Assembly: GCA_020631735.1 (NCBI GenBank)
Contig: CM036191.1
Coordinates: 43,721,309-43,785,308 of the forward strand
Length of the DNA stretch: 64,000 bases
Source: Saccharum officinarum
Taxonomy: Eukaryota; Streptophyta; Magnoliopsida; Poales; Poaceae
Reading direction: 5' to 3'
The notes below the pieces were generated by a model. The model made no database searches, was not told where the DNA came from, and was given only the letters and a program-made list of their open reading frames with translations. A program made the translations under genes and the position numbers. Every line of letters begins with the position of its first letter. Within the stretch, counting starts at the first letter, position 1. Positions 35,511 to 48,680 of this stretch are shown here, in pieces.

Positions 35511-36782
35511 ATTGTATGTAGTATCTGCGTATGATACAACTTTTAATCCTTAGGTTTCTTAAGGTTTTATCAGATGCAGGAGCATGGGAGTTTATAGGCT
35601 AGTGGTAATGTGGTATATAGTGCAAGTGGCATGTAGTGTGTGGTGTGCAATTATATACATACATTTGTGGGGCTCAAATAAAACTGTCAATGACATTTCT
35701 GATCTACATTATACATTCACTAGCAAACGTGCCCATGCGTTACAACATAATCCAATACATATTAGAATCAAACTCCATGTCATCGCTAAAATTGAGTTGT
35801 TCTAATTTTTATGAGTACGTTTCATGAGTCCGGGTTGTATACATGGCCTATCTTAGAATCGGACTCCATATCGCGCTAGAGATGGGTCTGTTCTAACTCA
35901 TATGTGCATGAGTTATATATGTCTGGATAGAAGAAACTCTCCATTATCCATGTAGTTAGAGAGAGGTGGACGAAAAAATGGGTGGACAGAAATTTTGACT
36001 TTTTAATTTAATATTAGGTATAGATAGATTCCGGATGTTTTATAGATGTCATTGTATTTGGAAGGCTCGACACCGATCCGTACCTAAACCAAATGCACAT
36101 CTAAAAGAAACCATTCAACGTCTGCAACCTGATCTACGTGGAATCTGTGTTGTTGATGAGTCAAGTCCTGGTAATAATATTATTTCATTCCTTGTATTAT
36201 TCTGATCAGCATTAGTTATCCGACAACGTAACTGGAGAAAAGTTGGCGTGCCTAGTTGTCTCTTACTGCCCAATTGCTCAGCCACCACATCAGAGTCACG
36301 TGCACTCCCTGTCACTGTGTGTTTATGTCACATCGTATTTCGTTTGTACATGTGCCGTCCACTTGTCCAGTTGTCCGCCCAGTTGTCCAGTTGTCTAGTT
36401 GCCACATGTTTGTGATCTTCCAGCTCGCAGCATTGTAAGGCCATCTCCAACAGTGCCACTTTAGGTAGGAAATAGAAATCCATGGAACATTCCTGCTGCT
36501 CTTTCGTTGCACTTGGTGACAAAAAAATTCTTTCAATCGTTGTGTTCGACTTTTCAGATTTTAGGTCGTGACAACCAGACGACTATGCGTGCGATGTATA
36601 TTGTTCAGTCGTTGCGCTTCCCACGGTTCGATTTCCAGCAACACCACTTCTGCTCTTAGCATCACACCTACACGCGTGTCTTTAGCATCTAATTAGTCAA
36701 AACCTTAGCACATCTAAATGTGCCTCCATGTGCCTCCAAGCTGTTTATAACTAGGTCGGGCTTTGTGAAGCTTTTGGCTTTA
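35511..36782. repeat. Unclassified repeat R, copy 1 (with Helitron)
   Basis: This is one of six copies of a 1.1-1.6 kb repeat. Landmarks are ATTGTATGTAGTAT at the start, ATCTGTGTTGTTGATGAGTC in the middle, a TTGTCCAG run, and GTGAAGCTTTTGGCTTTAT at the end. This copy contains the 309-bp Helitron-like insert and lacks the Tourist-like MITE. No protein family is recognised. Confidence 0.7.
35720..36028 (-). mobile_element. Helitron-like non-autonomous element, 309 bp (unit 1)
   Basis: On the minus strand it starts TCTATCTATACCTAATATTA and ends GGGCACGTTTGCTAG, i.e. 5' TC and 3' CTAG. The host junction is A|T with no target duplication. Four paralogous R copies have the uninterrupted ATTCATTCCGG sequence, which fixes the boundaries. 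The hairpin expected before CTAG is poorly conserved, so the Helitron class rests on the termini and insertion site. Confidence 0.7.
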
Positions 36783-36899
36783 TCTATATTTAATAATAAA
36801 TTGTGAAAAATTCTGTACACTTTTTAGTTTCCACCATACATTTCTGTCTGCCAGGTGGTCTGAGCTTTCTCGCGGCCCAATTTAGCCAGCCCAATGGCC

Positions 36900-37030
36900 C
36901 ACTCTAGCCTGTGGTCCGAATAATTCCCGGTAGCCAAAAAATATGCTACCGGTGGGATTTGACCCCTAGGCACTAAGATTGATAAACAAACTGCCTACCA
37001 CCACACTACAACATGTTATGTGTTACGATA
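36900..37030 (-). repeat. tRNA-derived SINE-like segment (unit 1)
   Basis: Minus-strand TAGTGTGGTGGTAGGCAG (about 36991-37010) resembles a pol III box A. GGGGTCAAATCCC (36953-36966), about 40 bases downstream, resembles box B. This spacing is tRNA-like. No 3' tail or target duplication was identified, so the call is tentative. Confidence 0.3.
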
Positions 37031-37269
37031 AGACCTTTATATTTTTTAGGTAAAACTTCTACCATATAAATTTCCTTTCGCTTGATTTTTTATTGGCGTT
37101 CCATCCGATTTCTTTTTTTGTTGCATCCGTTATACTCATAGGTGGTTTTTTGATTGATTTTTTAAGAATAATTATTATGAATCTTTGAACCCTGATTTTT
37201 CTTTACGATTTTTTTCTACTACCAAGTTGTTAACATAATTTTGATTAGAAAATATTCAAACCTAGATTA

Positions 37270-40200
37270 TGTCACACCCAAAATTTTCTATTTTAGGTTG
37301 TGCATGAAAAACGCTAAATAAAATAAATAATTTCAATATTTGAATAAATTTATTAGATAAGTTAAGTTGTTGCTAATTTAAATGTAGAAAACTGTGGTTT
37401 AAAACTTTTCCATATTAATTTGACATGATTTTCATGATGTGATGTTTGCTTGTTGCTTAACTTGGTGTTATGAGCGAGTAAAATTTTCAAGACGCGTTTA
37501 GTAGGTCGTTTATCTTTCTCAAGTTTGTCCCTATTTTTTTATAATTAAATCCCTGTTTTCTTGATCGCAATCTTTTTATATGAAGTATCCCAAGATCTTT
37601 TTCTTCTGCTCCAATTTATCTGAGTTCATCATCAATCAGGCTATCTAATCCTCTGCCTCCCAATATATATATTTTTTATTTTGTTTGTTTCCATTTTGAT
37701 TCCTTGCGTTTCTCTTCCTCCTAATTTCTTTTTAGTGAAATTCCTTTTCCTATGAATGTGTGCATGTGCAATCTCCTGGAGGTGTCCGTGCCGAACACAT
37801 TCAAGGACTCTACGACTCAATATCCATCATTGTTACTTGTCGTACCTATCTATAAATAGCAAACCGAGCCTGTATCCTTTTCCAAACCCCCTGGAAACAA
37901 GTCGATTGATCCTGATCCAAGCTGCCTCTCCGCTCGTCGCTATCAGCCTCCACATGATCTCGCCAAAATCAGCAAAACCGAAGGAAAAGTCGTCCTTGAG
38001 AGACCTTGGCCAAGCTGACATGGAGTTGTTCTACACGATTGCTCCTTGTCATTGCCTTCTCAACACTGGAGCTCATCGCCGCCGGAGTGCGCGTGGAGTT
38101 CGGCCGCCGCCGCCGTTATTTGTTCATACATCCATCCCCTGCATCTGCGCCGTGTTCTACAGGAGGCTACCGCCACTACTACGAACTTCGTCAGATCGTC
38201 GCCCGTCTTGTGTTGTCCAAGAAGCTGCCGTCGATCTTTGGAAATTTCTGGTCATCTTCTCTGGTAAAATGCATCTCGAACCTCCATGTCCATTGGTTCA
38301 GCCATGCACGAACCTTCTCTATCTCTATCTTGTTTGTATGGCATGTGACCCCGAGCTCCTGTATGTGCAGCTGCTGTAGTTTCATAGATCTCGCATCACG
38401 TCTCGATCTGTTCTGTCCACACTCCACAAGGCTGTCCGTGTTTTCGACTCCAACTCGCTCAGCCTTTTACACTTGGATGCTGCTGTCGCTGCCGGGTTTT
38501 TAGTTTTGCGGCGCATCCCAAGGTCGCCGTCATTTTCTCCAATTCCGACTTCGCTCTCCATCAATGTCTTCTGTGTCTGACGCTGCCGGCGGCCACAAGC
38601 CATGACTCGCTTACCTGCAAACCGAGCTATCTCGTGCAGCATGCAATCGTGCACCATGATTAACTGAAGGTCAGCGGCCAGATTAGCCCCTCGTCACATT
38701 ATTCTATTGATTAAACCTTATGCTGATGTCATGTGTATGTCAGTCATGCATCATAAAATCATCGTTCCCTATTTATTGCTCAATCCATAAATTGCATCTT
38801 TCATATACGTCGTCGTAGACCTGTCTATGTAGTTATATATGCCCATCACTGTCATTATCTTATTTTCATCATATCTGAATCGATGCATGTTTTCTGGACA
38901 TCAAGCAGCAATCGGCCATGCATGAATGAAGCCACGCCAGACATGCCACGGTAATTCTGCAAAGTTCCTTTCACCTCTAGTTTATTCGATCAGCTATGAA
39001 TCATCCCCCGTGAATCCTCCCGTCAAACACATCTTTACTAACTATAGAAATTCTTCACCAGCATATGTCTTGTCACCAAGTTTCCCATGTTCCGTTGCCA
39101 CGGAGTCGACGTGCATGTTTTCGCTGGCCGCCGATGCGCTTTTATGGCCGCGGAAGCCACAACCATTATTGGAGCATCTCCACAATGCTGCATGATCAAT
39201 ACTTTACAAAGCCGTCGTTGCCGTGGGAGGTGCGACCTGTATGCTGTCCACATTCTCCAAGATCAGTCGATATCAATTTCGTCGCCATCGAGCTTTGTTA
39301 ATTTCTGCCATCGACAATCGCTGGTGAGTTTTTTCGTCTGATCCTTTTGCTCTCAGTTGTCTGCTCTCACGTTCGTGTATATCCATATTACCTCTGTTCC
39401 AAGTCGTTCTCATAGCATTAGCTTCGTAGCGACGCGCTAGGTGAGATAGTACTAACGTTCTTCATATCAAATATTTATGACTTTATTAAGTTAAATATTA
39501 ATTTAATTAATATATATGCTTGCAACCAGTTTTATAACTTAAATCAATATAGGTTTATTTGTTCGACATTTTACACAAAAGAATTAATATGATTAATTGT
39601 TAACTTAAATATGCTTTTAATTATACTTGCTTAGTTTTAATACATTGCATATGTGATGAACTTGTTTTGTTGCGTTAGTTTCATATCGCTCTGATCTATG
39701 TCCTAGCAGCGACGCTTATCATCTCACGTGTTTATTTGTTTATTATATAGTTAAATATTAATTTGATTAATCTGCATGTAATTAGTTTTCTAATCTATAA
39801 GCAATATATGTGTTACACTATGCTATCTGATATATAGATGTTAAATATGATTAACTGCTACATGAATATATTTTCTTTACTTATAACTTGATTAGTGAAA
39901 CCACGTTGCATATATTAAACTCAAAAATAGGTGTTCTCGCATGTCATTTTATTTTGCTAAGTCAAAGTGTAACATGATTTAACTTCTGTCATCAATGTAT
40001 TTTTTTAATTATAATTTATTAGCTTGAACACATGTCCTATCTAGTTTGAGTAGAAGTTCTCACATGTTTAATTATTTTCTCTGCACAGATGAAGTTTAAC
40101 TTGTTTAATATATAAATTATGTGACAATACTTTATCAAATAAAATATGATTAGCTTTAACTCAATTAATATTACTGGTTCTTGATTATAATTTGTTTAGT

Positions 40201-41992
40201 TTAAATATAAAACATGAGATGGTTCGGTTAGTGCTTGTACATGTGTCAGGTTATATAATTTATAAATATTAAGTACTATTGATTATTCATAAATAAAATA
40301 TAACTAAGATTTAACTTTGTCTTTATAATTTGATTAATTCAAATTTAGGATAATCCTCTGAAAATGTCTAATCATTTTATTTCATTAACTAAAATAAATC
40401 AAGCGTATAGTTTGTCTTCTTCGTTCTGTTACAAACTCCTCGGTAGTCGCGTGTCCTCTTTGACGGTAGTTCCATTCACCGTCATTCTTGCGTTTTCGTG
40501 ACTGTAGCAACGTACCGTGTCATTTAGTGTGTTCTCTTTTTAAGTGTTTCTTTTGTTTGATGCATGTTCTTAGATGTGTGTATTGTTTGTCTATTTGTGT
40601 TGCTTGGTTGCTACGAGTAGAGGAAGCGTGGTTCGTTAGCGCTGAAGACTAGGGGCTAAGGACCGACAGTCGAAGCAAAAGTTAGAGACTGGAAGATAGT
40701 AGCTGAAGATTCTAAGCAGCTTAACCTTGGGAAAGAGGCAAGTATAACATGGGACCATCCTTGTTGTCCTATTCACTGAAATTATCATACATATGCATGT
40801 GTTCTCTTTGACAACCATAGAGATTATACCTTAGCGTTTGATATCTTGATTCCTTGTCAACCTTGGGTATGCATTTGGGTAGCTACTACTAGCGCTTAAT
40901 TATGAACAATGATCTTGTAATTTGACTAATGGATTATGCAATCAACCAATTAAGATGATTTTATTACTGTTGAAAGGGGGCTAGAGCATGTGGGTTATTT
41001 TGATGCTCTAGTTACTCTCCATAAGGATTTACCTGTAAGTGATAACCGGGATTGACAGTACAGCTGTGAGGGCTATATGGCTCTGGCTCTAGTTGTTCAA
41101 GAGACCTTTTTCTAGCTTGTTAGAGGTTACCTTAAATGGCGTAAGAAAGGCTTGCCACGTTGGGTGTAGGGCGAGCCCCTGACCTAGTGTGTATAGGCTG
41201 CGGTTGTTGTGCCACTGGGAAGGGGGTTCTACATCTACCTGCCGAGTGAATCTAATGGCCCTAACTTGTTAGACGAACTTTTGAATGGCTTTATATGGTT
41301 TCTTGTGCTTAGGGATTCATGACCCCTTAGCATATGGAAATCATGACTCACAGTGAAAGTGTACACCTCTGCACAGAGTTTAATAAACTGGTATACTAGC
41401 CGTGCTCACGGATACGAGCGGCCTTGGGGATTCTTACAGAATAGTTGATCACCATTATTATATCATGCTTAATTATTATTGATTATTATTATGCTCATGT
41501 TAATGCTATTCATTATCCTTATTACAATTGATCATTGATTCATTAATGGGATTGGATTACCTTGATGCTACTCAATTGCTAATTATATGATAATTAAAAG
41601 CTAAACGCAGTCAAACAGTGTCTAGCCTTTTTGAGCCTCATGAACCCTGTGTTATACTTGTTGAGTTCGACATGGACTCACTCTTGTTATTTTCCCCACA
41701 CTCCAGTGTGTAGTAAGATGCTACTCAGAAGAAGGACAAAGGTGTAGTGGAGTTTCCAGAAGACTAGTAGAAGTGTTAGGTATATGTTACCCCCAGTCAG
41801 CCGTCCTTGAGAAGAATGGAGCCTGAAGTTTAGACACCGTTCCGCCATACTCTGATATAAGTGTTAATATAGCTATGTATACGTTATATAATAACATTGT
41901 TTCTGATACTTTTTTATTCTGGCATATGTGTGGACTTCCTGGGCACACATATGATTAGCCTGGTTTTGTTCTTTAGAAAATCGGGTGTGACA
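37270..41992 (+). mobile_element. Solo LTR of a large-LTR chromovirus relative, 4.7 kb
   Basis: The 4723-bp insert starts TGTCACACCC, ends GGGTGTGACA, and is flanked by a perfect GATTA duplication (37265-37269, 41993-41997). The sister unit has a single GATTA at the matching point (about 54577), an exact empty site. No gag or pol is present. The last kilobase matches, in opposite orientation, the U5 part of the minus-strand LTRs. A TATA box lies at 37850-37859, GC-rich leader-like sequence at 37880-38660, and repetitive AT-rich TTAAATATTAATTT-type sequence at 39450-40380. Recombination between two LTRs is the usual origin of such solos. Confidence 0.9.
37850..37859 (+). promoter_or_regulatory. 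Solo-LTR TATA box
   Basis: CTATAAATAG is followed by a C-rich start-like region. It lies about 580 bases into the LTR, matching the TATA position in the other LTRs of the window. Confidence 0.5.
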
Positions 41993-42320
41993 GATTAACA
42001 TGCGATTCACCTAATCAAAATGTGAGTAGAAAATTTAAATAGCTTATTGTCTAATCATCGAGTTTTCCATCTAAACTCTTTGCTGGCATTAATATGCTAC
42101 CGCATCAAGGAGGTGAGCCTGGGCACCATCCATAATAGCTCCACATCTATATCAACAATACTGTCTCACCGAAAAGACGTGCCTGGATGTCATTGTGGCC
42201 GGCTCCGCATCTACACCAATGATAAATTAGAGCTTTTAAAGTTTATAGAAAGGGTAAAACATAAATACATATATAAAATTCTACCCTCATTTGCTATTAA
42301 TATTTGATAGCTTTTTTTCC
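41993..42320. other. Duplicated unclassified segment (unit 1)
   Basis: Together with 36783-37269 it matches 51002-51291 plus 54377-54904 in unit 2. It contains an open stretch reading HLNSLLALICYRIKEV with no recognised family and no gene structure. Confidence 0.4.
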
Positions 42321-43881
42321 TTTTCTTTAATGTTAATTTGTAACTTCTTGCATATACATTTTTTTTGCACACACACGCACTCATTAGATTACCAGGTATC
42401 ACTTTCCTACATTGACTAATTAGAGGCCCCAACAGTGCCTCTATGTTAACTCTCACAAGACGCGATAGAAAAAAAAGATAAATTTTAAAACTTCTCAAAA
42501 TAATCAGAAATATCTTGTCTTTAGTTTGGTATACTCTAACCATCATAGCAAATAATAGACACTAGATCTATTTTTTTTATAAAAATTACTCACATCTGCC
42601 ACTATGAAAAATACATAAAATAACCAAATAAATTTACACCTAAAATATATTCTTTAGTTTTGTTTTATTTCTTGTGTGTTGTTTTATCTTATTGTACCTT
42701 ACTTCTTCTCTATTAATTCATACCCGGCAATTTCTTGCTGGTTGCCTGTCAAAAAAAAACATTGGTTGTATGTAGTATGTGCGTATGATACAAATTTTAA
42801 TCCTAAGGTTTGTTAAGGTTTTATCAGATGTGGGAGCACCGGAGATTATATATGCTAGTGGTAATGTGGTATATAGTGCAAGTGGCATGTAGTGTGTGGT
42901 GCACAATTATATACATACATTCGTGGGGCTCAAATAAAAGTGGCAGCGAAATTTCCAATCTACATTATATATTCATTCCGGACGGTTTATAGACATCATT
43001 GTATTTGCAAGGCTCGACACCGATCGGCACCTAAACCAAACGCACATATAAATATGGGCATCTCATCTGGTCTGGCACAAGGACCCATTCAACGTCTATA
43101 TCCTAACCTACGTGGAATCTGTGTTGTTGATGAGTCAAGTCCTGGGAATAATATTATTTCATTCCCTGTATTATTCCGATCAGCGTTTGTTCTCCAACAA
43201 CGTAACTGGAGAACAGTTGGCGTGCCTTGTTGTCTCTTACTGCCCAATTGCTCAGCCGCCACATCAGATTCACGTGCACTCCCTGTCACTGTGTGTTTAT
43301 GTCACATCGTATTTCGTTTGTACATGTGCCGTCCACTTGTCGAGTTGTCCGCCCAGTTGTCTAGTTGCCACATGTTTGTGATGTTCCAGGTCGCAGCATT
43401 GTAAGGTCGTCACCAACAGTGCCACTTTAGCCAGGCAATAGACATCCATGTCAGCACCTTTTTTAAGTGGAATAGAGAGAAGATGGAAAAAAGAGACTAT
43501 CACTTATCTCCGCACCTATCTCGCCGAGAATGTTTGTAAGCCTGCTCATAAAGAATGAGAGAAAGAGAAAAGAAGATATAGAATAATAAATCACTTACAT
43601 ATGGAGTTCCCGTAGTGAAGTGCCAATGACATATATGTATGAGCTAACTGCTGTCTCATACTATTGAGAACGCCCTAAGTTGGTGACGTAACAAGACAAG
43701 GCATGGATGGACATGCAACATAATAGTGCATATGTTTAGCATCACCACTTCTGCTCTTAGCATCACACCTACACGTGTCTTTAGCATCTACTTAGTCAAA
43801 ACCTTAGCACATCTAAATGTGCCTCCATGTGCCTCCAAGCTGTTTACAACTAGGTCAGGCTTTGTGAAGCTTTTGGCTTTA
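42321..43881. repeat. Unclassified repeat R, copy 2 (with Tourist-like MITE)
   Basis: The copy starts TTTTCTTTAATGTTAATTTG and ends GTGAAGCTTTTGGCTTTAT. It is followed directly by copy 3 in tandem. It holds the Tourist-like MITE (43405-43675) and lacks the Helitron, giving an empty-site reference for it. Confidence 0.7.
43405..43675. mobile_element. Tourist-like MITE (unit 1)
   Basis: This 271-bp insert has terminal repeats GGTCGTCACCAACAGT and (inverted) GGGCGTTCTCAATAGT and a TAA duplication at both edges (43402-43404, 43676-43678). Size, TAA target and CAACAGT-type ends fit PIF/Harbinger Tourist elements. No coding capacity. Confidence 0.6.
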
Positions 43882-45045
43882 TTTTCTTTAATGTTAATTT
43901 GTAAATTCTTGCATATACATTTTTTTTTGCACACACACGCACTCATTAGATTACCAGGTATCACTTTCCTACATTTACTAATTAGAGGCCCCAACAGTGC
44001 TTCTATGTTAACTCTCACAAGCCGCGCTAGGAAAAAAGATAAATCTTAAAACTTCTCAAAATAATCAGAAATATCTTGTCTTTAGTTTGGTATACTCTAA
44101 TCATCATAGCTAATAATAGACACTAGATCTATTTTTTTATAAAAATTACTCACATCTGCCACTATGAAAAATACATAAAATAACCCATTAAATTTACACC
44201 TAAAATATATTCTGTGGTTTGGTTTTATTTCTTGTGTGTTGTTTTATCTTGTTGTACCTTACTTCTTCTCTATTAATTCATACCCGGCAATTTCTTGCCG
44301 GTTGCCTGTCAAAAAAAATATTGGTTGTATGTAGTATGTGCGTATGATACAAATTTTAATCCTTAGGTTTGTTAAGGTTTTATCAGATGCGGGAGCACGG
44401 GAGAGTATATATGCTAGTGGTAATGTGGTATATAGTGCAAGTGGCATGTAGTGTGTGGTGCACAATTATATACATACATTCGTGGGCCTCAAATAAAAGT
44501 GGCAGCGAAATTTCCAATCTACATTATATATTCATTCCGGACGTTTTATAGACGTCATTGTATTTGCAAGGCTCGACACCGATCGGCACCTAAACCAAAC
44601 GCACATATAAATGTGGGCATCTCATCTGGTCTGGCACAAGTACCCATTCAACGTATATATCCTAACCGACATGGAATCTGTGTTGTTGATGAGTCAAGTC
44701 CTTGTAATAATATTATTTCATTCCCTGTATTATTCCGATCAGCGTTTGTTCTCCAACAACGTAACTGGAGAAAAGTTGGCGTGCCTTGTTGTCTCTTACT
44801 GCCCAATTGCTCAGCCGCCACATCAGATTCACGTGCACTCCCTGTCACTGTGTGTTTATGTCACATCGTATTTCGTTTGTACATGTGCCGTCCACTTGTC
44901 GAGTTGTCCGCCCAGTTGTCCAGTTGTCTAGTTGCCACATGTTTGTGATCTGCCAGCTCGCAGCATTGTAAGGCCATCTCCAACAGTGCCACTTTAGCCA
45001 GGTCATAGAAATCCATGTTTGCCCCTTTCTTACGTGGAATAGAGA
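43882..45045. repeat. Unclassified repeat R, copy 3 (truncated at LINE)
   Basis: It is collinear with copy 2 from its start to about AGTGGAATAGAGAG, where it abuts LINE sequence at about 45046. The tandem copies 2-3 are reproduced as copies 5-6 in unit 2, so this local duplication predates the large one. Confidence 0.7.
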
Positions 45046-46088
45046 GTCCTAGATGGGCTTGAAGATCAGAGACCACTGTCCAAATTGGAAAATGCTTTCA
45101 AAAAACTTGTGCAGAATCACCTCTCCTCTCTTTTAGAATCTAAAAGGAAGTATTGGAAACAAAGGAACACAATTAGATGGGTTAACCTGGGAGATGAAAA
45201 TACTAGTTTTTCACATTGTGGCAACCATTTCCCACAAGAGAAATTTCATTGTTTCTTTGACCAAGGCAGATGGCTCAATAGTGATTGATCATGAACAGAA
45301 AGCTAGCCTCCTTTGGACATCCTACAAAGAAAGATTGGGGTCAGTAACTTTACCAATATAAGTTTCAATCTCAATGATCTTTTGACTATGCAGAACCTCG
45401 AGCACCTGGATGCAGTCCTGAAGAAATAGACAGAGTCATTAAAACTCTTCCAAATAGCCATGCTCCTGGCCCAGATGGGTTTAATGGTCAATTCATCATG
45501 AAAAGTTGGCCTATTATCATGAATGACTTCATGAGATTCCTCAATGACTTCTATCATTTCAACACAGATTTGAGCAGTGTCAACTCTTCACTGATAGCAC
45601 TAGTTCCTAAGAAAATGCACCCTGAAACAGTGGATGATTACAGACCTATATCCTTGTTGAACTACACCCTCAAGTGCATTACAAAACTTCTCTGCAATAG
45701 AGTTTAGAGTGTTATTCTTCAGCTAGTGCATGCAAATCAATATGGCTTTATTAAGGGAGAACCATCCAAGATTGCCTAGCATGGGCCTTCCAATTTTTGC
45801 ATTTGTGCCATCACTCTAAGAAAGAAATTGTCATTCTTAAGATTGATTTTGAGAAAGCATTTGACAAGATCGAACATGAGGTTATTCTTCGAGTCCTAAG
45901 GCACAAGGGCTTTTTTGAGAAATTGGTAAACTGGATTAGCAATATTTTGAGCACTGGCACTTCTTCCGTGCTTCTAAATGGAATCCCAGGAAAATCCTTC
46001 CCTTGCAAGAGGGGTGTGAGACAAGGTGACCCTCTCTCCCCCCTTCTGTTTGTTCTTGCAACTGATCTATTGCAAACTATAGTGAACA
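45046..46088 (+). pseudogene. L1-type LINE reverse transcriptase fragment, cut by LTR-2
   Basis: The plus-strand translation gives non-LTR RT motifs in order: HAPGPDGFNGQF, ALVPKKMHPETVDDYRPISL, KIDFEKAFDKIEH and RGVRQGDPLSPLLFVLA. In-frame stops lie at about 45704 and 45778, and frames shift upstream. The LINE breaks at 46088 where the LTR begins; the YADD catalytic block and everything downstream are missing from the window. It is a dead fragment, duplicated at 57633-58674. Confidence 0.88.
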
Positions 46089-48391
46089 TGTCACACCCAA
46101 TTTTTAAGGACAAAAATAGGATGCATAAAAGACTCATGTGCGCCCCAGGATATGATCGCACACACAAGTAGACAAATTACATAGTATCATCACAGTGCTT
46201 ATTACATAGCGAATAGATATTTAACACATAGTCTTGAACTATAAGTAATAATGACTAATAGTAGATCTCCAGCGGAAACTTCAATCACAGGGACACGGTT
46301 GACTGGTTGACACCAAGACTAGTACTCATTACGATAATCTTCCTCATAATCTTCATCTGTTATGGTGGAAATAGCAAGGGTGAGTCCATGTCGAACTCAA
46401 CAAATACAACACAGGGTTCATGAGGCACAAAAGGCTAGACACTGTTTAACTGTGTTTAGCTTTTATTTATCATGTAATTAGCAATTGAGTAGCATCAAGG
46501 TAATCCACTTCCCATTAATGAATCAATGATCAATTGTAATAATGGTAATGAATAACATTAACATGAACATAATAATAACAACAATAATTAAGCATGATAT
46601 GACAATTATGATCATCTATCTGTAGATGTTCCAAGGCCGCCCGTATCCGTGGGCACGGCTAGTATACCAGTTTTTAACTCTGCGCAGAGGTGTATGCTTT
46701 CACTGTGAGTCATGATTTCCAAATGCGTGGGGAGATCAAACCCAAACACCGGAGAACCATATAAAGCCACTTAAAAGTTCGTCTAACAGTTAGGGTCATT
46801 AGATTCACTCGGCAGGCAGATGTAGAACCCCCCTCCCCAGTGGCACACAACTCGCAGCCTATACACACTAAGGATAGGGGCTCGCCCTACACCCAATGTG
46901 GCAAGCCGTTCTTATGCCATTTAAGGTAACCACTAACAAGCTAGAAAAGGTCTCATGAGCAACTAAAGCCAGAGTCATATAGCCCCCACAGATGTACTGT
47001 ATGTCCCGGATGATCACGTACAAATAAGTCCTTATGGAGAGTAACTAGAGCATCATAAAACAACATAGTGCCCTAGCACCCTTTAGCAGGATTTAAATCA
47101 TCTTAAGAGTTGGTTGTTTATTTCATTAACCAAATTACAAGATCATTGTTCATAGTTAAGCACTAGCAACAGCTACCCAATGCATACCCCAAGGTTGTCA
47201 AGAAATCAGGATAACAATCACTATGTTATAATCTCTAGGGCTTTCAAAGTGGGCACATGCATATGAATTTGATTATTGTGAATAGGTAACAAGGATAGTC
47301 CCATGTTATACTTGCCTTGATCAAAGCTCTCCGGATGATACTGCTGATCTGATTTAAAGTAGTACTCCTGATCGCCCAGAAACTGCTCACCTTCTATACT
47401 CGATCATCAATCAACAACATACATGCATCCAAGCAAACATACACGAAGCAAACAAAGAGATATAATTAGAACATTCGAGCAACAGTAACAAAACAGTAAT
47501 AAAAGTTTATAAAACTCTTCTACACGTTCCTACGATCACACAGACGTAAAGATCACCAAATTCGGAGTTAAAACGTGAAAGTTACGAATTTTCTAAGATT
47601 TCCTATAGATAAATAATTACTTAAATATAAACTCAAAAATTAAATTGTCCAAACTGACTGAACAACTATACTAACATGTAGAGCTCGCAAATACGAACCT
47701 AACGCAACTTGAACGGATCAAAACGGAGTTAAAACGAAGATTTTATGGCCAAAACAATCCTAGTGGTAAAACTGTAAATATCCGAAAACGTATTTTTGAT
47801 TTACCGCAAGAGAATACGCTTTCAAAACACGAAAACACCTTTCGGGGTTTACGCCAAGGGACGGCGGGTTCTATAAGCTAAAAACCCAGGGACTCTTTAA
47901 CAAAATCATGCGCGAAAAGGTTTCTTCTAATCTCGTGCGTCCATCTAAGAATGGACGACTTGTGTTCAATCAAGATCACTGAGATGAAAAATCCGGCCAT
48001 CTCCCTCAACGCCGGCCGGTGGCTTCCATGGCCGTCGTGCCCTACCTCGCCGGAGACGGCGGTTCTCACTAACTAGGCCACCAATCGGCCTGGGACTTGT
48101 TCCAAACGGAAGAGAAACTTAACGCGAATTCATCTATGCGGTACAAGCTTGCTACGGTGGATTGAGCAAGGCACGCTACGAGAGGAGGGCAGCGGCGCCA
48201 TTGCCGATTCGACGGTGAGCTTCAAAAGCTCGCTTCAAAGCCTCTCCAACCAAAAGAAAAGCATGAGAAGGTAGAGGAGAAGAGTGCGGACTCACCAACG
48301 CGAAGAACTCGACCTCCAATCCACCCGAGAGCTCCCCCTACGAGCAACCGCAACCTCCAACTTCCCCCAATCCCTAGAACTCGGTTTCACA

Positions 48392-48680
48392 CACTACAAG
48401 AAATGTGTGGTTTTTTGACATTCTATTATGTCATAATATTTGAAATTTATGTCATAAATTTAGATTTGTGACATCAAGTTGACGAAAATTTAACGTCAAA
48501 AAACCACTGTCACAAATTTGTTGTGACATCTCTTTTATGTCAGAATATGACTTTTTATTGTCACTAAATCAAACATAATGTCATAAAAGTCAAACATAAT
48601 GTCACAAAACAAATGATATAATGACATTATGACCTATTGTCATACTAAATATGTCAAAAAACCACACATTTCTTGTAGTG
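48392..48680. mobile_element. CACTA-derived MITE, 289 bp, with perfect 30-bp inverted ends
   Basis: The ends are CACTACAAGAAATGTGTGG and its exact inverse, continuing to a perfect 30-bp match. The 3-bp duplication is ACA (48389-48391, 48681-48683). ATGTCA/TGACAT motifs repeat throughout. The sister copy at about 60890 has a single ACA and no insert. Its long self-complementarity could form a hairpin RNA. Confidence 0.93.

Noticed and set aside
37756..38503. Gene-like frames of 165-207 codons within 37270-41992
   Set aside because: They lie in the R/U5 leader of a solo LTR just after its TATA box, overlap in different frames and match no family I know.
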